A stretch of 37,708 nucleotides of DNA from Desulfuromonas sp. (GCA_002869665.1 PKUG01000046.1:1-37708); one strand, 5' to 3'; counted from the first letter of the stretch, positions 17,467 to 27,297 are shown. Numbers and translations are program-made. Notes: generated by a model not told the origin, from the letters alone.

Positions 17467-20127
17467 ATGCGGCATCAGGCTCTGAATACCAGAATCTTCC
17501 CGGCCATAACACAGGGCGCACTGTTGCTGACGGTCAACAAGCGCCTGTTCCGCCACCTGCGGGAAAGCTACGACCAGTGGATGCTCGCCCAAGGGAAAAA
17601 CGTCTGGCCGACCCCGCAGATTTACAGTTATGAAGGTTGGCTGAACCGTTGTCTCGCAGATCTGGGCGAAGAATGGCGGCTGCTCGGTCAGCATCAGGAA
17701 CAATGCCTGTGGGAGCAGCAGATCGAGGCAGCAATAGCGGGATCAGAATTCGAACTGCTGCAATTGGCGCAGACAGCCGACAAGGCGGTCGAGGCTCACC
17801 ATCTGATCAAGGAATACGCCATCGATCCCACCTCGGCCTATCTGACCGAGGATCAGCGCATCTTCATGAACTGGCGCTCCAGAGTCACCGAGCGCTGCCA
17901 ACAGCAGGGGTGGCTCGATAAGAGCGACCTGCCATTTCGTATTTGTGCGGCACTTGCCGATGGGGTTCTGACGCCACCGCAGACTCTGTTGTTGGCCGGG
18001 TTTGACCGTCTGCCACCCGGCCTTGTTCGACTTCAGGAGCTGATTGCCGAGCGTGGCGGCCAGGCCGAAGAAATTGATCTCGATAACTCTGCGCCCGGCC
18101 AATTTTATTATTTTACCGCTCATGACCGGGGGCATGAGCTGGACGCGGTGGCTCGCTGGACACGTAAGCTGCTGCAGGATGGTGTGCGCTCCATCGGTAT
18201 CGTCGTGCCCGATCTGCAGCAGCAGCGCCAGCGTATCGAACGTGTCTTCCGGGCTCAGATCGATCCTGAAGCGCTGCTCAAACCCGATGCGGAAGAAACC
18301 GGTTTCAGTCTCTCTCTCGGCGGGCCGCTGGCGGAGCAGGGGATTGTGCATGCCGCACTGGAATTTCTTGCTGTCGGCTCCCGGTTGACCAGTGAACGCC
18401 TTTCGTTCCTGCTGCGTACGCCCTACCTGGGCGGCGCGCGTGTAGAAAGAGATGCCAGGGCGCGTTTCGAAGCGCGGCTGCGCGGCTGGCGGCAGCGCAG
18501 CTTTTCTCTCAGCGGGATCGCTGGTCAACTTGTCGGAGAAACTGAGCTGGAACGCCTGGCGGATAAATTCGAAATTTTTCAGCAGGCGCAGAATGCTGAG
18601 CGGTGGACGCCGGGAGAGTGGGCGCAGCGCTTCGCCGAGCAGTTGCAGGGTTTGGATTGGCCTGGCGACCGCGTTCTCACCAGCAGTGAATACCAGGCGC
18701 TTAAGTCTTGGCAGGTCAATGCCCTTGAAGCGCTTACGGAACTCGATGCTGTTCTGCCGCCGGTTTCCCGCGAGCGGGCGCTCGCCTTGCTGCGACGGAT
18801 GTCGCGGGAACGGGAGTTCCAGCTCGAAGCGCCGTCCGGAGCGGTCCGTGTCGTCGGCTTGCTCGAATCCGCCGGCCTGAGTTTCGATCAGCTCTGGATT
18901 ATGGGGCTGAACGACACCGTGCTGCCGGCGCGGGTGCAGCCGAACCCCTTTATCCCCTATCCACTGCAGGTGGCGCACGAGTTGCCGCGTTCCAGCAGTA
19001 CGCTGGAACTGGACTACGCCACCCGAATTCTTGCCCGTTTGCGTGGAGCCGCCGCCGAAGTCGTTTTCAGCTATCCGTGTCAGGAAGGGGATACCCCGTT
19101 GCGGCCGAGTCCGTTGGTCGCCTGGCAGGGCACTCCGCTGCCACATTTTGCCGAGCCGGCTGATCCCTTAACCGGTATAAAGACGGCCGCAGGAGAGCTT
19201 GAACAGCTTGACGATCGCCGCGGACCGCGAATCAGCGAAGATATCGTCAGCGGCGGGATCGGGCTGCTGCAGGACCAGGCTCACTGCCCCTTTCGTGCCT
19301 TTATTCACCACCGCCTGCAGGGGCGCGCCCTGGAAGAACCGGGGCCCGGCCTCGAACCGGCTGAACGGGGCGAACTTGTCCACTTGGCGCTCGAAAAGAT
19401 CTGGCAACAGCTTGAGACGCGTGAAAATCTGCTGGCCCTCGGAGACGGGATCGACGCCTTCATCTCTGCCCAGGTCGATGTGGCGCTGAACAGTCACTTC
19501 AGCACGCGAATGCGCCCCGGCGAGGCGCTGCTGAAATTGGAGTCTGAACGGATTGTCGCACTGCTGCATGACTGGTTGCTGGATGTCGAGGCTCAGCGGG
19601 ACGATTTCCGGGTGCTGGCTACGGAGCAGAAGTTGACGGCGGAACTCGGAGCGCTACGGGTGCGGATCAAGGTCGACCGGATCGACGAACTCGCCAGTGG
19701 CGAACGGCTGGTGATCGATTATAAGACCGGTGCGCAACTCAAGGCGGACGATTTTTTCACCGTACCGCTGATCGAACCGCAGCTCCCGGTCTATGCCGTC
19801 TGCGATCCGGAGCACCGCGCGGACGGTGTGGCCTTCGCCCGTGTCCGTAAGGGGAAGAATGGCTTTGTCGGACTGACGAAAACCGCGGACATGCTCAATA
19901 AGGTCAAGGAGTTCAGTAGCTTCAGCCAGACAGAAGATCTCGGGATCACCGACTGGGGTGGGGTGATCGCTTTCTGGCGCGAGCAGGTCGAGACCCTCGC
20001 CGGCGATTTCTCCCGTGGCGAGGCGAGTGTGAAGCCGTACGATCCGGGGCGTAGCTGCCGCTATTGCGACCTGGCAGGGCTCTGCCGGATTGCTGCGCTG
20101 ACTGAACTGGAGGGGGACGATGAGTGA
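17467..20127 (+). CDS. AddB-like PD-(D/E)XK nuclease, 'probable DNA repair protein' family
   Basis: This is the nuclease subunit of an AddAB-like helicase-nuclease for processing double-strand breaks, 886 residues. The N-terminal two thirds resemble an inactive helicase fold. The C-terminus carries the nuclease: HCPFRAFIHHRLQGR (first Fe-S cysteine), HLALEKIW, RVDRID, VIDYKTG with the catalytic D and K, and the final cysteine set SCRYCDLAGLC. Together these indicate a [4Fe-4S]-stapled nuclease as in AddB and Cas4. ATG 17467 is preceded by AGGAGAG. Its stop overlaps the start of the helicase gene by 8 nt. The pair resembles the proteobacterial type (TIGR03623-like) rather than classical Bacillus AddB, from memory of the family. 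Confidence 0.88.
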   Translation: MRHQALNTRIFPAITQGALLLTVNKRLFRHLRESYDQWMLAQGKNVWPTPQIYSYEGWLNRCLADLGEEWRLLGQHQEQCLWEQQIEAAIAGSEFELLQLAQTADKAVEAHHLIKEYAIDPTSAYLTEDQRIFMNWRSRVTERCQQQGWLDKSDLPFRICAALADGVLTPPQTLLLAGFDRLPPGLVRLQELIAERGGQAEEIDLDNSAPGQFYYFTAHDRGHELDAVARWTRKLLQDGVRSIGIVVPDLQQQRQRIERVFRAQIDPEALLKPDAEETGFSLSLGGPLAEQGIVHAALEFLAVGSRLTSERLSFLLRTPYLGGARVERDARARFEARLRGWRQRSFSLSGIAGQLVGETELERLADKFEIFQQAQNAERWTPGEWAQRFAEQLQGLDWPGDRVLTSSEYQALKSWQVNALEALTELDAVLPPVSRERALALLRRMSREREFQLEAPSGAVRVVGLLESAGLSFDQLWIMGLNDTVLPARVQPNPFIPYPLQVAHELPRSSSTLELDYATRILARLRGAAAEVVFSYPCQEGDTPLRPSPLVAWQGTPLPHFAEPADPLTGIKTAAGELEQLDDRRGPRISEDIVSGGIGLLQDQAHCPFRAFIHHRLQGRALEEPGPGLEPAERGELVHLALEKIWQQLETRENLLALGDGIDAFISAQVDVALNSHFSTRMRPGEALLKLESERIVALLHDWLLDVEAQRDDFRVLATEQKLTAELGALRVRIKVDRIDELASGERLVIDYKTGAQLKADDFFTVPLIEPQLPVYAVCDPEHRADGVAFARVRKGKNGFVGLTKTADMLNKVKEFSSFSQTEDLGITDWGGVIAFWREQVETLAGDFSRGEASVKPYDPGRSCRYCDLAGLCRIAALTELEGDDE

Positions 20128-23100
20128 TTCCGCAGAACGACGCAAGGCTCTCGATGTCAGTCGCTCCTTTATCGTTCAGGCGCCGGCCGGCTCGGGTAAG
20201 ACCGAACTATTGACCCAACGCCTGCTCGCCCTGCTCGCCGAGGTTGACCGGCCGCAGCAGGTGCTGGCGATCACTTTCACCAACAAGGCTGCTGCGGAGA
20301 TGCGCGAGCGTTTGCTCAAGGCGCTGGATACTGCCGCAACCTGCCCCTGTCCTGACAAAGAACATGAACGGACAACCTGGGAGTTGGCCCGTGGTGTGCT
20401 GGAACGCCACGGAACAAGCCTGCTCGACAACCCTTCCCAGTTGGCGATCCAGACCATCGATAGCTTCAACGCCACGCTGGTACGTCGGATGCCCTGGATT
20501 TCCCGCTTCGGCGGAATGCCAGAGGTCAGTGACGATCCCGACACTCTCTACCGCGCGGCTGCCGAGCAGCTGCTTGCCCGACTTGAGCGTCGGGATTCGC
20601 TCCCTCTGCAGACTCTTCTGCGCCATCTGGACAACAGCGTTGCCATTGTCGAAGAGATGCTGATCGACATGCTTCGGCGGCGGGACCAGTGGCTCGGTCT
20701 GGTATTGCGTTCGGCCGAGCAGTCTCATCAGGAATTGCAACAGGCTATTGAGGCTTACTGTTGTGCCGAACTGGCGGATCTGTCAGCTGCTTTCCCATGG
20801 GCTTTGGCAGAAGAGCTGTTCTTCTGCCTGGGGTATGCCGCCGCCAATCTCAATGACCCTGATCTGACCCGGCTGGCAGAGGGCGCGATACTGCCTGGAG
20901 CCGACTTCAGAGCTCTCGGTGACTGGCGGATTATCGCCGATTTCCTGCTGACGGCGACTGGGGGACTGCGCAAGAGTGTCACCGTAAAGAACGGCTTCCC
21001 GACAGGGAAAGACCATGGCCCGGCTAAAAAGCGGATGCTCGCTCTGCTTGAGACCCTGGGGGCTTCAATCTCTTTTGTTCGCCGGTTGGAGACGATCAGG
21101 GAGTTGCCGCACGCGGGCTATACGGCAGGTCAGTGGCAGGTACTCAAAGCGCTGCTTGAACTTCTCCCCCAGCTGGTCGCCGAACTTTGGCTGGTTTTCG
21201 TCAACCGCGGCCAGGTCGATTTCAATGAGATCGCTCTCAAGGCTCTACACGCCCTTGGTGCAGGAGACAACCCGAGCCTGCTGCTACTCAATATCGACCA
21301 GGATTTACGTCATATCCTCGTTGATGAATTTCAGGACACCTCACGCTTGCAGTACCGTCTGCTTAACCTGCTGATGGCCGGCTGGACACCGGGGGACGGG
21401 CGCACACTGTTCCTCGTCGGTGATCCGATGCAGTCGATCTACCGCTTCCGCGAGGCGGAGGTCGGTCTCTTTTTGCACGCCTATGGCGGGATGTTTGGCG
21501 ACGGGCACCGTTTGACGCCCCTGGTGCTGAAGCGGAACTTTCGTTCCCAGGAAGGGATCGTCAACTGGGTTAACGAAAGCTTCGCGAAGATCTTCCCCAT
21601 GTGCCCCGATGAAGTGACCGGTGCGGTGCCGCTGGCTGAGGCATCCGCGGTTCGCCCCTGTCTGGCAGGACCGGCCTGTACCTTTCATCCTTTCAACGGG
21701 GATGACGGACGGGCCGAGGCGGAGCAGATCGTCAGTATTGTCACTACGGCTCTGGCATCGGAACCGGAGCAGAATATTGCTGTATTGGTGCGCAGCCGGG
21801 GACATCTGGCGCATCTGCTGCCGTTGCTTCGACAGCATCAAATCCCTTATCAGGCCAAGGATATTGATCTCCTCAGCGACCGCCCGGTCGCTCGTGATCT
21901 TGTCCACCTGACACGATCCCTGCTGCATCGTGCCGACCGACTGTCGTGGCTGGCCGTGCTGCGCGCACCCTGGGGCGGCCTGACCCTCAACGATCTGGTT
22001 CAGCTCACCACGGGGCATGATAATTTGACCGTGCCGCAGATTCTATCACGGGCGCAGGTCCGGGAACGTTTGTCGGCTGACGGGCAACAGCGCCTGGAGC
22101 GGATCTGGCCGGTGTTGCAACAGGCCGGAGAACGGCGCGGCCGCGCTCCTCTGCGAGCCCTGGTCGAGAGTTGCTGGCTGGCTCTCGGCGGACCTGCCTG
22201 TTATGCGGCAAGCGAAGTTGCCGATGCTCAACGTGTCTTCGACCTGCTGGAACAGTTGGACGAAGGGGGCGACCTGAACTCCTTCGAACGCCTTGATCGG
22301 GGGCTGGCGCGCCTGTTCGCCGAGCCGGAAACGGGCACGGCCAACCCCGTGCGGATCATGACGATTCACAAAGCCAAGGGGCTGGAGTTCGATACGGTGA
22401 TTCTCCCCGGCTTGGGGAGGAAGACCAGGGGGCAGAGCCAGCCCCTGCTGCGCTGGCTCGATCACCCCGAATTCGGCCTGATCATGGCACCGGTGAGCGA
22501 AAAGGGGGAAGAGCGCGATCCGCTCTACCGCTTGGTCGCGCGGCTGGAAAATGAGAAAGAGGAGCAGGAGACCGCACGGCTGCTTTATGTTGCGGCGACC
22601 CGGGCGAAAAATCGTCTTCACCTCCTCGGCGGCGCGAAATTGAACAGTCGCGGTGCCTATTACGCGCAGAAAGGGTCCCTGTTGGAAAAACTCTGGCCCG
22701 TGGTTGCCAATGAGTTTACTGGTCTCGTCTTTGAAGAGAAGCCCCGGGAACAATTGTGGACACCACCCCGGCTCTGCCGTCTGCCAGTAGCCTGGAGATT
22801 GCCGCAGTTTGCCCCGGTCGTTCTGCCGGTGTCGTTTGCCGGCCAGGTTCCTTCGGAGACAAAGCAGGATCTGGAGGCAGGGACGGTGTTCAGCGGTTGG
22901 GAGAATCCCGTTCGCCGGCATGTGGGTTCGCTGGTTCATCTCTACCTGGAGAAGCTGGCGCGGCATGGGCAAGGTATCTGGCGCGACCGGGAACGTGGGG
23001 AACACGAGCGCGACATCGCCCGTCAGCTGATGGCTGCCGGGGTACGTGGTGCGGAACTGGAGCCGGCTTGCTCCCGGGTGGTGCAGGCTGTTGAAGGTTG

Positions 23101-23428
23101 TCTTGCGAGCGCGCGCGGTTGCTGGCTGCTCAAACCTCACAGCGAGCACGCCTGCGAACTGCCGCTCAGCGGAATCCTCGACGGACAGCTGGTGCATGCC
23201 GTCATCGACCGTACTTTTGTCAGCGATGGGGTGCGCTGGATCGTCGACTACAAGAGCAGCACGCCGCACGCCGGGGAAAGCCACGGCGCTTTTCTGAAAC
23301 GGGAAGGGGAGCACTACGAAAAACAGCTTGGCATGTATGCCAAGCTGTTCAGTGCGGCAGCAGAAGGGCTGCCGATTCGTTGTGCACTCTATTTCCCCCT
23401 TGTGGACGGTTGGTTTGAATATCGCTGA
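20120..23428 (+). CDS. AddA-like UvrD/REP helicase with C-terminal nuclease domain
   Basis: The 1102-residue SF1A helicase partner of the preceding gene. Helicase motifs in order: Q-region, Walker A APAGSGKT (21-28), Ia TFTNKAAAEM, II VDEFQDTS, III GDPMQSIYRFREA, IV region LKRNFRS, V VRIMTIHKAKGLEFD, VI LLYVAATRAKNRL. The C-terminus has a RecB-type nuclease: GSLVHLYLEKLA (His), AVIDRTF (Asp) and WIVDYKSS (Asp, Lys). With the upstream gene it should form a two-nuclease, one-helicase complex that resects DNA ends for recombination. Overlap of 8 nt implies translational coupling. No RecBCD genes are in the window. Confidence 0.92.
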   Translation: MSDSAERRKALDVSRSFIVQAPAGSGKTELLTQRLLALLAEVDRPQQVLAITFTNKAAAEMRERLLKALDTAATCPCPDKEHERTTWELARGVLERHGTSLLDNPSQLAIQTIDSFNATLVRRMPWISRFGGMPEVSDDPDTLYRAAAEQLLARLERRDSLPLQTLLRHLDNSVAIVEEMLIDMLRRRDQWLGLVLRSAEQSHQELQQAIEAYCCAELADLSAAFPWALAEELFFCLGYAAANLNDPDLTRLAEGAILPGADFRALGDWRIIADFLLTATGGLRKSVTVKNGFPTGKDHGPAKKRMLALLETLGASISFVRRLETIRELPHAGYTAGQWQVLKALLELLPQLVAELWLVFVNRGQVDFNEIALKALHALGAGDNPSLLLLNIDQDLRHILVDEFQDTSRLQYRLLNLLMAGWTPGDGRTLFLVGDPMQSIYRFREAEVGLFLHAYGGMFGDGHRLTPLVLKRNFRSQEGIVNWVNESFAKIFPMCPDEVTGAVPLAEASAVRPCLAGPACTFHPFNGDDGRAEAEQIVSIVTTALASEPEQNIAVLVRSRGHLAHLLPLLRQHQIPYQAKDIDLLSDRPVARDLVHLTRSLLHRADRLSWLAVLRAPWGGLTLNDLVQLTTGHDNLTVPQILSRAQVRERLSADGQQRLERIWPVLQQAGERRGRAPLRALVESCWLALGGPACYAASEVADAQRVFDLLEQLDEGGDLNSFERLDRGLARLFAEPETGTANPVRIMTIHKAKGLEFDTVILPGLGRKTRGQSQPLLRWLDHPEFGLIMAPVSEKGEERDPLYRLVARLENEKEEQETARLLYVAATRAKNRLHLLGGAKLNSRGAYYAQKGSLLEKLWPVVANEFTGLVFEEKPREQLWTPPRLCRLPVAWRLPQFAPVVLPVSFAGQVPSETKQDLEAGTVFSGWENPVRRHVGSLVHLYLEKLARHGQGIWRDRERGEHERDIARQLMAAGVRGAELEPACSRVVQAVEGCLASARGCWLLKPHSEHACELPLSGILDGQLVHAVIDRTFVSDGVRWIVDYKSSTPHAGESHGAFLKREGEHYEKQLGMYAKLFSAAAEGLPIRCALYFPLVDGWFEYR

Positions 23429-23476
23429 TACCGACTGTCCGTTTCGAATGCTTCCGGGGAGAGGCAGGGAGGCCGA

Positions 23477-23938
23477 TCAGGGCGTATCACTGAGGATCTG
23501 GCCGGTCAGGTATTGTTTCTGCGGGTTGACGCGGACCAGGTTTTTGATCGTTTTTGCTGCCAGCTGCAGGCGGAAGCGGTTCTCTTCCCGGTCGACGAGA
23601 GTGAGGTCGATGTTTTTCTTCATCGAGCCGATGCGCATCTCTGTCTCGATGACATAACACCAGTCCTTACTGCCATCGACAAAATTGACCATGCGCCTGG
23701 TCTTGACCGGCAAAACTGAATACACCTCGATGTCCTGACTCTCCTGCACCGGGTGGGTGCCGAAGCTGATCATCAGGTTTTCCCCCTCTTTGAATGTCGA
23801 GTAGTTGAAGATGCTGAGAACGGAATGAGGCGTGTCGGTGACGACACGAGCTTCAATGGCGGGGATTTTCAGTGCCGGAAAAGATACCCATTCACACCAA
23901 CCGATATCGAGTTTTAACGGGTTTTTCTTGTTCTCCAT
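23477..23938 (-). CDS. RimB/'ATP-dependent zinc protease'-like protein with degenerate active site
   Basis: The 153-residue protein opens with LDIGWCEWVSFPALKIPAIE, the start of the RimB/LysX (retropepsin-like, PF05618-type) family. The middle (SQDIEVYSVLPVKT, VIETEMRIGSMKKNIDLTLVDRE) and the end (NPQKQYLTG) also follow the family. The catalytic DTGA(R/K)TSAL motif is replaced by VTDTPHSVL (V33 at the Asp position), and the usual LLGR near the end reads LAAK. It is therefore probably not a protease; a binding or structural role is possible. A strong GGAGGAGG ribosome site precedes the ATG and the frame is intact, so it is not obviously a pseudogene. The family link is by eye. Confidence 0.68.
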   Translation of the reverse strand: MENKKNPLKLDIGWCEWVSFPALKIPAIEARVVTDTPHSVLSIFNYSTFKEGENLMISFGTHPVQESQDIEVYSVLPVKTRRMVNFVDGSKDWCYVIETEMRIGSMKKNIDLTLVDREENRFRLQLAAKTIKNLVRVNPQKQYLTGQILSDTP

Positions 23939-24044
23939 GGGAAACCTCCTCCGCGGTTAATTGGTAAAGCGTAACGATGATTCCAGTGAAAGTAAATTTT
24001 TCTAATATTAAAACCCTAACCTCCTTAGCAAAAAGACCCATATC

Positions 24045-24060
24045 GGTGATCGCGATCACC
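24045..24060. promoter_or_regulatory. 16-bp perfect palindrome, CRP/FNR-family-like operator
   Basis: GGTGATCGCGATCACC is perfectly palindromic and contains GTGA-N6-TCAC, the core of CRP-like sites. It lies in the 279-bp gap between the divergent RimB-like gene (minus) and AsmA-family gene (plus). Which gene it controls, and which regulator binds, cannot be told. The rest of the gap holds AT-rich stretches but no convincing promoter pair. Confidence 0.5.
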
Positions 24061-24217
24061 CTCGCATGTAACATCTCCCCGTTGTGAGAATAAAATCAAC
24101 CGAGCTTGTATAAGCTACTGTCATGTCTGCCTGTTTTGGTGTACCTTTATAGATGACTGGGATTGTTCTCTTTCCCGGTTTTCAGCCATGTCTCAACGCT
24201 TCATTATCGAGGGTGTC

Positions 24218-26596
24218 ATGTCTAAAACTGTAAAGGTTCTTGCTCTTGTCGCCGGGCTGCTGATTGTAGCCGTTGTCGCCCTGATTATCCTGGTTCAGAC
24301 CCAGCTTACACCCGATCTGGTGCGGTCGAGTCTGCTGCCGGTGCTCGAAGAAAAACTGCAGCGAGATGTCGATTTCGGCGCGGTCGAAATCGGTCTGCTC
24401 TCCGGTGTCTCAATTGCCGATCTCAAGGTCAGCGAGCGCGACAGCGGCGCCGGATTCGTCGAGGTCGGCGAGGTTCGTCTGAGCTATCGTCTCTGGGCGC
24501 TGCTGCAGGGGAAGATTGAGATCAATCAGGTTGCGCTGAAACGGCCGCGGATCGAGGTCGCGCGTGAAGCTGACGGCCGTTTCAATTTCTCCGATCTAAT
24601 CGGCGAATCCCCGGGCGCAGCCAGCCAGGCCGAGAACGCAGCGAAAGTGCAGGGGGGCGCACCCGAGCTGCCGTTCAATCTGTTGGTCAAGGAGGTGAGC
24701 ATCAGCGACGGGGCATTGCAGTTCATCGACCGCTATCGCGATGCCCGCAGCCCTTACCGCTATCAGCTCGATAATTTCAATCTCAAGGCTACGGAGATCA
24801 CCCTTGAAGACAGCTTCCCCTTTGAGTTGGCGCTGGCCCTGAACGGCTCCAAGCTCGATGTCTCGGGGCATTACAGTATCGCCGACGGAGTCGGCGACTG
24901 CCTGGTTCATCTCGCTGGGCTCGACCTGGTACAGCTGGCGCCCTACTATCGCGACATGCTGCCGTTCAAGTTGGGCGCGGGACAGCTGTCGACGAATATC
25001 GCCGTCGAGTTTAAGCCGGACCAGGTGTCTACGAGCGGACGGATCGGCCTGGAGCAGCTTGACCTGACTGCCATCGACTATCCGGATATACGCTTCAGCC
25101 AAGCCAAGTTCGAAACCGATTACGCACTCACTTATGACCTCAACGGGGAGACAGTCGAGATCAGCAAACTCGATGTCGCCTTTAACGGCATCAAGACCGG
25201 TTTGCAGGGGAATGTTAACCTGGGCGGGGACGAGCCGCTGCTGAAGGTAGTCCTCAGCCTCAATCAACTCGACCTGCGTACGGTGATGCAGAACGTTCCC
25301 GAACCGCTGATCCACGAATATCTGAACTACAGTCTGGCCGGGATGATCAACGGTCGTCTCGAAATCGCCGGAAAGCCAAGCAGCGGGGCACAGCTGCTGC
25401 GTAGTGCACGGATCGAACTCGGTGATGTCCAGGTCAGCGCCCAGAATATCCGCGGCGGGATCAGCGGTCAGATCGATTACGCCGACCAGAAACTGGTTGC
25501 TGACAACCTGGTGCTGAATTATGGCGGCAACGAGGTCAACCTCAAGCTCACCGCGAGCGATCTGCTCGGCAAGCGCCCCCAGGGAAACTTTACTCTGACA
25601 GCGACGGAGATCGACCTCAACCGTCTGACCGCGACAGCGGGGGATGCTTCCGCCGCACCGCGTGAAGCCGGAGAAGAGCCAGTAGCCGGCAGTGAGCCCG
25701 CCGAAGAGATCGGGCCGATCGATGTTCCGCTCGACCTGACCGGTCGGGTCGCCATCGACCGCGTGCTGTACAAAAAAGTGACGTTGAAGAACCTGACGGC
25801 CGACGTGAGCCTGAAACAGAACAAGCTGAAGATCAGTAATATCAAGACCGAGACCCCCGGCTCTGGGGTGCTGCAGGCCGAGTCGCTCGTCGATTTGAAC
25901 GTTCCCGGATTAGCCTATCAGGGGAGTACCTCCCTGAGTCAGCCTGATTTCGCGGCATTGATGAACGGCCTGCTACCGACTACGGATCAGGCGGCCAGTG
26001 GGCGTTTCGAGTGGAAGAACAGCTTTTCCGGACGCGGAACGCTGCCGGATGCATTGTTGAAGGCGCTGCAGCTTGACGGCAATTACCAACTGCAAGAAGG
26101 GAAGATCGACGGCGGCGGGCTGCTGGCCGCGCTGGCCGGTTTCCTTGGTTACCCTGAATTGAAGACCATCGCCTATGACACCTTCGCCGGGGATTACGTC
26201 ATGCGCGACGGCCAGCTTCAGGTCGACAGCGCCCTTGATGGTTCGACTATCAAGATGTTCCCCAAGGGGACGGTCGGGATCAACGGTGACCTCAATCTGG
26301 CGCTGGAAACCCGCCTTGCACCCGAACTGGTCGCCAAACTGGGACGCAGCGATCTGGTCACCCAAACCCTTACCGATGCGCAGGGTTGGGGGATCCTCCC
26401 GCTGAAGATCAAGGGAACGCTCAAAAGTCCGTCCATCGGTCTCGACAGCACGCTGCTGAAACAGCGTCTGGCGGACAAAGCCAAGGAAAAGGTTGCCGAG
26501 AAGATCTTGGAACGGGTCGGTGGCTCAAGCTCGGATTCCCAGGAGCCGACCAAGCAGCTGCTCGATGGGGCGCTCAAGAAGCTGTTCGGGAATTGA
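24218..26596 (+). CDS. AsmA-family protein
   Basis: A 792-residue envelope protein with an N-terminal signal-anchor helix (VLALVAGLLIVAVVALIIL) followed by a long periplasmic part rich in alternating beta strands. The start LTPDLVRSSLLPVLEEKLQRDVDFGAVEIGLL... region and GVSIADLKVSE are typical of AsmA/DUF748-type proteins, bridge-like lipid carriers between the inner and outer membranes. A Glu/Ala-rich linker lies near residues 480-505. The C-terminal AsmA_2-like region (LDGNYQLQEGKIDGG) is clear. ATG 24218 was chosen for GAGGG just upstream. The next gene starts 19 bp after the stop. Involvement in outer-membrane lipid homeostasis is family inference. Confidence 0.85.
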   Translation: MSKTVKVLALVAGLLIVAVVALIILVQTQLTPDLVRSSLLPVLEEKLQRDVDFGAVEIGLLSGVSIADLKVSERDSGAGFVEVGEVRLSYRLWALLQGKIEINQVALKRPRIEVAREADGRFNFSDLIGESPGAASQAENAAKVQGGAPELPFNLLVKEVSISDGALQFIDRYRDARSPYRYQLDNFNLKATEITLEDSFPFELALALNGSKLDVSGHYSIADGVGDCLVHLAGLDLVQLAPYYRDMLPFKLGAGQLSTNIAVEFKPDQVSTSGRIGLEQLDLTAIDYPDIRFSQAKFETDYALTYDLNGETVEISKLDVAFNGIKTGLQGNVNLGGDEPLLKVVLSLNQLDLRTVMQNVPEPLIHEYLNYSLAGMINGRLEIAGKPSSGAQLLRSARIELGDVQVSAQNIRGGISGQIDYADQKLVADNLVLNYGGNEVNLKLTASDLLGKRPQGNFTLTATEIDLNRLTATAGDASAAPREAGEEPVAGSEPAEEIGPIDVPLDLTGRVAIDRVLYKKVTLKNLTADVSLKQNKLKISNIKTETPGSGVLQAESLVDLNVPGLAYQGSTSLSQPDFAALMNGLLPTTDQAASGRFEWKNSFSGRGTLPDALLKALQLDGNYQLQEGKIDGGGLLAALAGFLGYPELKTIAYDTFAGDYVMRDGQLQVDSALDGSTIKMFPKGTVGINGDLNLALETRLAPELVAKLGRSDLVTQTLTDAQGWGILPLKIKGTLKSPSIGLDSTLLKQRLADKAKEKVAEKILERVGGSSSDSQEPTKQLLDGALKKLFGN

Positions 26597-26615
26597 AAAA
26601 TACGGTGGGATACTC

Positions 26616-27200
26616 GTGAAAAAATATCTGGAACCCAGCAGGGTCATCAACTTCGATGATCCTGCTGTCGCAGAACTGGCAGAGCAACTCGCGCAAGGGG
26701 CAATGGGTGAGAATGACATCGTCCGGCGATGCTTCGAATTTGTTCGTGACAAGATCAAGCACAGTTGGGATTACAAACTCAACCCGGTCACCTGCCGAGC
26801 TGCGGATGTTTTGTTACACGGGACGGGTTACTGCTATGCTAAAAGTCACCTGCTGGCTGCCTTGCTCCGTAAGAACGGTATTCCAACAGGACTGTGTTAT
26901 CAGCGTCTGCCCGTCAATGATTCCGGTGCACCTTACTGTCTGCACGGCCTTAATGCCGTTTATCTCGCGGAGTATGGCTGGTACAGAATCGACGCCAGAG
27001 GGAACAAGGCTAACGTCAATGCACAATTCTCCCCGCCGCTTGAGGCATTGGCGTTTCCAATTCAGGAAACACATGCGTGCGATCTGCCGGAAATCTGGTC
27101 AGAGCCTTTACCCGTCGTGACAGATGTTCTCGAACGCTACGATGATATTGAACAGGTGTTCCGTAACCTGCCTGATATCCAGTTGCTGAATTTAAAATAG
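26616..27200 (+). CDS. transglutaminase-like cysteine protease-fold protein
   Basis: A 194-residue cytoplasmic protein of the transglutaminase-like superfamily. The catalytic pattern is visible: Cys in HGTGYCYAKSHLLAALLR, His in APYCLHGLNAVYL and Asp in WYRIDARGNK. This matches stand-alone bacterial transglutaminase-like proteins of about 200 residues; substrates are unknown. The start is GTG at 26616, 19 bp after the AsmA-family stop, with GGTGGG upstream; the frame stays open further back into the AsmA gene, but that part has no similarity. It is probably co-transcribed with the AsmA-family gene. Confidence 0.85.
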   Translation: MKKYLEPSRVINFDDPAVAELAEQLAQGAMGENDIVRRCFEFVRDKIKHSWDYKLNPVTCRAADVLLHGTGYCYAKSHLLAALLRKNGIPTGLCYQRLPVNDSGAPYCLHGLNAVYLAEYGWYRIDARGNKANVNAQFSPPLEALAFPIQETHACDLPEIWSEPLPVVTDVLERYDDIEQVFRNLPDIQLLNLK

Positions 27201-27268
27201 GACCGTATCCGTGTCTCTGTGACTGGTTTTTTGTGCCGATGGGGATCTCAAGCTACAATCCTTTCCTT

Positions 27269-27297
27269 TTGACAAGTGATGCTCAGCACGTTAGATT
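27269..27297 (+). promoter_or_regulatory. sigma-70-type promoter ahead of the accessory genes
   Basis: A consensus TTGACA at 27269-27274 is followed after exactly 17 bp by TAGATT at 27292-27297. It lies in the gap after the transglutaminase-like gene and would drive the small accessory genes that follow. Confidence 0.55.
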
